7,972 nt of DNA, from assembly GCA_003221435.1 (NCBI GenBank), contig QHRS01000081.1, forward strand, positions 7,254 to 15,225. Direction: 5' to 3'. Each line of letters begins with the position of its first letter. The stretch's first letter is position 1. Under the pieces are notes generated by a model. That model searched no databases, was not told where the DNA came from, and saw nothing but the letters and a program-made list of their open reading frames with translations. Source of the DNA: Candidatus Rokuibacteriota bacterium (lineage in GTDB: Bacteria > Methylomirabilota > Methylomirabilia > Rokubacteriales > CSP1-6). Positions 5,389 through 7,972 of this stretch are shown piece after piece. A program made the translations under genes and the position numbers.

Positions 5389-7536
5389 CTAGATTTCCTC
5401 GAGGTGCGCGTAGGCGAGCGAGAGGCGCTTGCGCCCGACGCTCGCGAAGCCGACGGTCACGATGACGTCCTTCCCTTCCCGCTCGATGCCGACCAGCAGC
5501 CCTTCACCCCACCGCGCGTGTCGCACGTGAGCGCCGACCTTGAACGGCAGGTCCTCCGGCAGCTCGGCCGGCGAGGCCGCCGGCTCGATCCGCGACTCCG
5601 CGCGCCCGGCATTGACCAGCGTGACCTGCTCCTCCGGGATTTCCAGCAGGAAGCGGGACGGTTCGCCGAGGTCCCCGCCATGGAGCCGACGGTGTAGGGC
5701 GTACGAGAGGAACACCCGCTCCTGCGCGCGGGTGAGGCCGACATAGCAGAGACGCCGCTCTTCCTCTAACTCCTCGGGGTCACCCATCGACCGCGAGTGG
5801 GGGAAGACCCCCTCCTCCATGCCCGTCATGAAGACGACGGGGAACTCCAGCCCCTTGGCCGAGTGCAGCGTCATCATCGTCATGCCGTGCATCGCCGCCG
5901 GCAGCTCGTCCACCTCGCTCACGAGCGTGACGGCGTCGAGGAAGCCCTCGACCGACGGTTCCTCGTCTGAGAGCTGATAGTCCTCGGCGGCCGAAACCAG
6001 CTCCTTCAGGTTCTCGAGCCGGCCCTCGGCCTCAGCGGTGCGCTCCTCGCTGAGCGCGTCGCGGTACCCGGACGCGTTCAGCACCAGGTCGATGAACGCG
6101 GGGGCCGCCATGGTCGCTCGCTTGTCGCCCAGGCCCGCGATCAACCGCGCGAACTCCTCCAGCCCACGGCGCGGCTTCCCGGTAATGTCCGGCGGCAGCG
6201 CCGCGCACTGCTCCAGCAGCGAGCGTCGCTCGCGCGCGGCCACCAGGTCCAGCCGGACCAGGCTCGCGCGCCCGATGCCGCGCGCGGGCGCGCCGACGGC
6301 GCGGCGGAACGCCACGTCGTCGCGCGCGTTGACCACCAGGCGCAGGTACGCGAGCGTGTCCTTGACCTCCTTGCGCTCGTAGAAGCGGACCGCGCCGACG
6401 ATGATGTACGGAATCCCGCCGCGGCGCAGCGCGTCTTCGAGCACACGCGACTGGGCATTGGTGCGGTAGAACACCGCGACATCGCGGTACTCCACCCCCT
6501 CGTCACGGAGGCGGCGGATCGTCCGCGTGACGAAGTTCGCCTCTTCGTGCTCGTCCCACGCGCGATAGATCTCCGGGCGCTCGCCTTCGGCGTTGTCGGT
6601 CCAGAGCGTCTTCTCCTTGCGGGTGACGTTGTTCGCGATCACGGCGGACGCGACCGCGAGAATGCGCTTGGTCGAGCGGTAGTTCTGCTCGAGGCGGACC
6701 ACGCGCGTCCCCGGATAGTCGCGCTCGAAGTCGAAGATGTTCCGGAGGTCGGCACCGCGGAATCGGTACACAGACTGGTCCGGGTCGCCGACGACGCAGA
6801 TGTTGCGGCGCTCTTGGGTGAGCGCCCGGATGATCCGGTACTGCGCGCGGTTGGTGTCCTGATACTCGTCGACGAGCACGTACCGCCAGAGCCCGCGGTA
6901 CCAGGCCAGCGCCTCGGGCACCCGCTCGAAGAGCCGCACCGCCAGGAGCAGGAGGTCGTCGAAGTCCACCACGCCCGCGTCGGTGAGCCGCTCCTGGTAC
7001 CGGCGGTACACGGCCGCCACGTGCGCCTCGCGCGGGCCGAGGGCGAGCCGCTCCGCGTCCTCGACGGACAGCATCTGGTTCTTCGCGTGGCTGATGCGGT
7101 GCCCGACGCTCGCGGGCGTGGTCGCGCGCTCATCCACGCCCAACTCGCGCATGCACTCCTTCACGACCGCCAGCCGGTCGTCCTCGTCGTAGATGACGAA
7201 GTGGGAGGGGTAGCCGATGTGGCGGACGTGCCGGCGTAGGATTTGAGCGCAGGTGGAGTGGAACGTGGCGATCAGCGGCGAGCGCAACCCGACCGGCGTG
7301 AGGAGCGTCTCCACCCGGCGGGCCATCTCCTCGGCCGCCTTGTTCGTGAAGGTGACCGCCAGCACGTTCCGCGGGTCGATCCCGGTGACACCGAGCAGGT
7401 AGGCGATGCGGTGGGCGATCACGCGCGTCTTGCCGCTGCCAGCGCCCGCGAGCACGAGGACCGGCCCCTCGGTGGCGGTCACTGCCTCGCGCTGGGGCGG
7501 GTTCAGGTCCTGCAGAACCGCGTCGGCGTCGAGCAC
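5389..7536 (-). CDS. pcrA: ATP-dependent 3'-5' DNA helicase, UvrD/PcrA family
   Basis: This is a superfamily 1A helicase of 715 residues, the usual UvrD/PcrA length. It unwinds DNA in nucleotide-excision and mismatch repair, displaces RecA or stalled polymerase and supports replication of some plasmids. Motifs appear in order: Q motif LNPPQREAV (11-19), Walker A GAGSGKT (31-37), Ia VTFTNKAAEEM (61-71), II DEYQDT (223-228), III VGDPDQSVYRFRGA (249-262), IV LEQNYRST (282-289), V around MTLHSAKGLEFPVVF (555-569) and VI around EERRLCYVGLTRA (592-604). The C-terminal FKVGAHVRHARWGEGLLVGI (665-684) is the Tudor-like tail of PcrA that contacts RNA polymerase, which favours PcrA/UvrD over Rep. The start is a GTG four bases after the upstream gene's stop, without a clear ribosome-binding site, so reinitiation or coupling is likely. 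The following gatC starts four bases after its stop. Confidence 0.96.
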   Translation of the reverse strand: MLDADAVLQDLNPPQREAVTATEGPVLVLAGAGSGKTRVIAHRIAYLLGVTGIDPRNVLAVTFTNKAAEEMARRVETLLTPVGLRSPLIATFHSTCAQILRRHVRHIGYPSHFVIYDEDDRLAVVKECMRELGVDERATTPASVGHRISHAKNQMLSVEDAERLALGPREAHVAAVYRRYQERLTDAGVVDFDDLLLLAVRLFERVPEALAWYRGLWRYVLVDEYQDTNRAQYRIIRALTQERRNICVVGDPDQSVYRFRGADLRNIFDFERDYPGTRVVRLEQNYRSTKRILAVASAVIANNVTRKEKTLWTDNAEGERPEIYRAWDEHEEANFVTRTIRRLRDEGVEYRDVAVFYRTNAQSRVLEDALRRGGIPYIIVGAVRFYERKEVKDTLAYLRLVVNARDDVAFRRAVGAPARGIGRASLVRLDLVAARERRSLLEQCAALPPDITGKPRRGLEEFARLIAGLGDKRATMAAPAFIDLVLNASGYRDALSEERTAEAEGRLENLKELVSAAEDYQLSDEEPSVEGFLDAVTLVSEVDELPAAMHGMTMMTLHSAKGLEFPVVFMTGMEEGVFPHSRSMGDPEELEEERRLCYVGLTRAQERVFLSYALHRRLHGGDLGEPSRFLLEIPEEQVTLVNAGRAESRIEPAASPAELPEDLPFKVGAHVRHARWGEGLLVGIEREGKDVIVTVGFASVGRKRLSLAYAHLEEI

Positions 7537-7540
7537 GCGG

Positions 7541-7954
7541 CTACTTGCGGCGGAATTCGGCGGGGAGCAATCTCCACTGGTACACCCCGACGTTCACCTG
7601 ATCGAGCGTCCACCGCTCGGGGTACACGTACCCCAGGGTAGTCTCGGCGATGTGGTAGCCCGGAATCGTGACCACCTGCGGCTGCAACTGCAGCGGCCCG
7701 CTCTCCGGTCCAGCGGCCGGGACCGCGATTGTCACCTGCTCCGGCGGGACTTCCAGATAGCCGATCACCTGCCCGCGCGCGTCCGGTCGAGTCGCGCCAT
7801 TCCACGGCATCGTCGGATATGGGAAGTTGCTCGGGTTAGCCCGGATGTTCCCGGGCGTGGCGGGAACGTTCCCTCCCGAGGGCGCCGGCACCCCCTGGGC
7901 CGCCGCGACCGCTGGAAGCAGCGCAAGAAGCAGCGCGGTCACCCAGGCGCACAT
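7541..7954 (-). CDS. Small secreted proline-rich protein of unknown function
   Basis: I do not recognise this 137-residue protein. It begins with a clear signal segment, MCAWVTALLLALLPAVAAAQ, with a likely cleavage after AAA. The n-region is unusual in having no Lys or Arg. The next 40 residues are rich in Pro, Gly, Asn and Ala and look disordered. A more hydrophobic part follows, rich in Val, Pro and Gln (about 62-100, including GYLEVPPEQVTIAVP). The aromatic C-terminus includes GYVYPERWTLDQVNVGVYQW and ends in RRK. No cysteine follows the signal, so it is not a lipoprotein by this start. An in-frame TAG at 7966-7964 lies four codons upstream and no other start codon intervenes, so this ATG is the first possible start. 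The helicase starts four bases after its stop. The signal peptide, open frame and tight spacing make it a credible gene. It is probably periplasmic or surface-exposed. Confidence 0.8.
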   Translation of the reverse strand: MCAWVTALLLALLPAVAAAQGVPAPSGGNVPATPGNIRANPSNFPYPTMPWNGATRPDARGQVIGYLEVPPEQVTIAVPAAGPESGPLQLQPQVVTIPGYHIAETTLGYVYPERWTLDQVNVGVYQWRLLPAEFRRK

Positions 7955-7960
7955 GCGCGA

Positions 7961-7969
7961 ATTCTAACA
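7961..7969 (-). promoter_or_regulatory. Extended -10 promoter element, probably giving a leaderless mRNA
   Basis: The minus strand reads TGTTAGAAT: an extended TGn followed by TAGAAT, five of six matches to TATAAT. The expected start of transcription, about seven bases downstream, falls on the A of the ATG at 7954. The gene has no Shine-Dalgarno sequence, which agrees with leaderless translation. Any -35 would lie beyond the right edge, so half of the promoter cannot be judged. Confidence 0.45.
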
Positions 7970-7972
7970 CGC

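Noticed and set aside
6547..7239. Plus-strand 230-codon open frame
   Set aside because: It is antisense to the helicase and shows only codon-complement composition.

Overview
The window is a stretch of GC-rich bacterial chromosome. Every gene that can be supported lies on the minus strand, so the text follows transcription order from the right end to the left. Small gaps and stop/start overlaps suggest one long transcription unit: a small secreted proline-rich protein of unknown function (7954-7541), a UvrD/PcrA superfamily 1 helicase (7536-5389), the three subunits of the tRNA-dependent amidotransferase GatC, GatA and GatB (5384-2133), the divisome ABC transporter FtsE and FtsX (2116-257), and the start of an exported coiled-coil protein. 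That last gene runs off the left edge and is probably the EnvC/PcsB-type murein hydrolase activator controlled by FtsEX (260-1).

The host cannot be named with certainty. The high GC, the GTG starts, the presence of GatCAB and the mixture of gene families would fit Candidatus Rokubacteria/Methylomirabilota or a deltaproteobacterium-like lineage, but this is a guess from general features. GatCAB suggests that the organism makes Gln-tRNA(Gln), Asn-tRNA(Asn) or both by transamidation. PcrA serves repair and replication. FtsEX and the downstream protein form a cell-wall hydrolysis switch at the division site. The genes are mostly housekeeping functions, sharing transcription rather than a pathway, except that ftsE, ftsX and the downstream gene form one functional module.

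The one region without a gene is 1145-1444, between ftsE and ftsX, two genes that normally touch. It looks like a small non-coding insertion of 298 bp flanked by an exact 13-bp direct repeat. The repeat contains both the last codons and stop of ftsE and the first codons of ftsX. Removing the insert and one repeat copy restores an 11-nt ftsE/ftsX overlap. The insert therefore reads as a MITE-like element that split an overlapping gene pair without damaging either protein. It carries two strong hairpins and a 12-bp inverted repeat, and it supplies the new ribosome-binding region of ftsX.

Two AT-rich promoter-like boxes stand out against the GC-rich background. One is an extended -10 just before the first gene, placed so that its mRNA would be leaderless. 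The other is a perfect TATAAT overlapping the gatB stop, which could drive ftsE separately. No rRNA, tRNA, CRISPR array, complete IS with a transposase, or U-tract terminator was seen.
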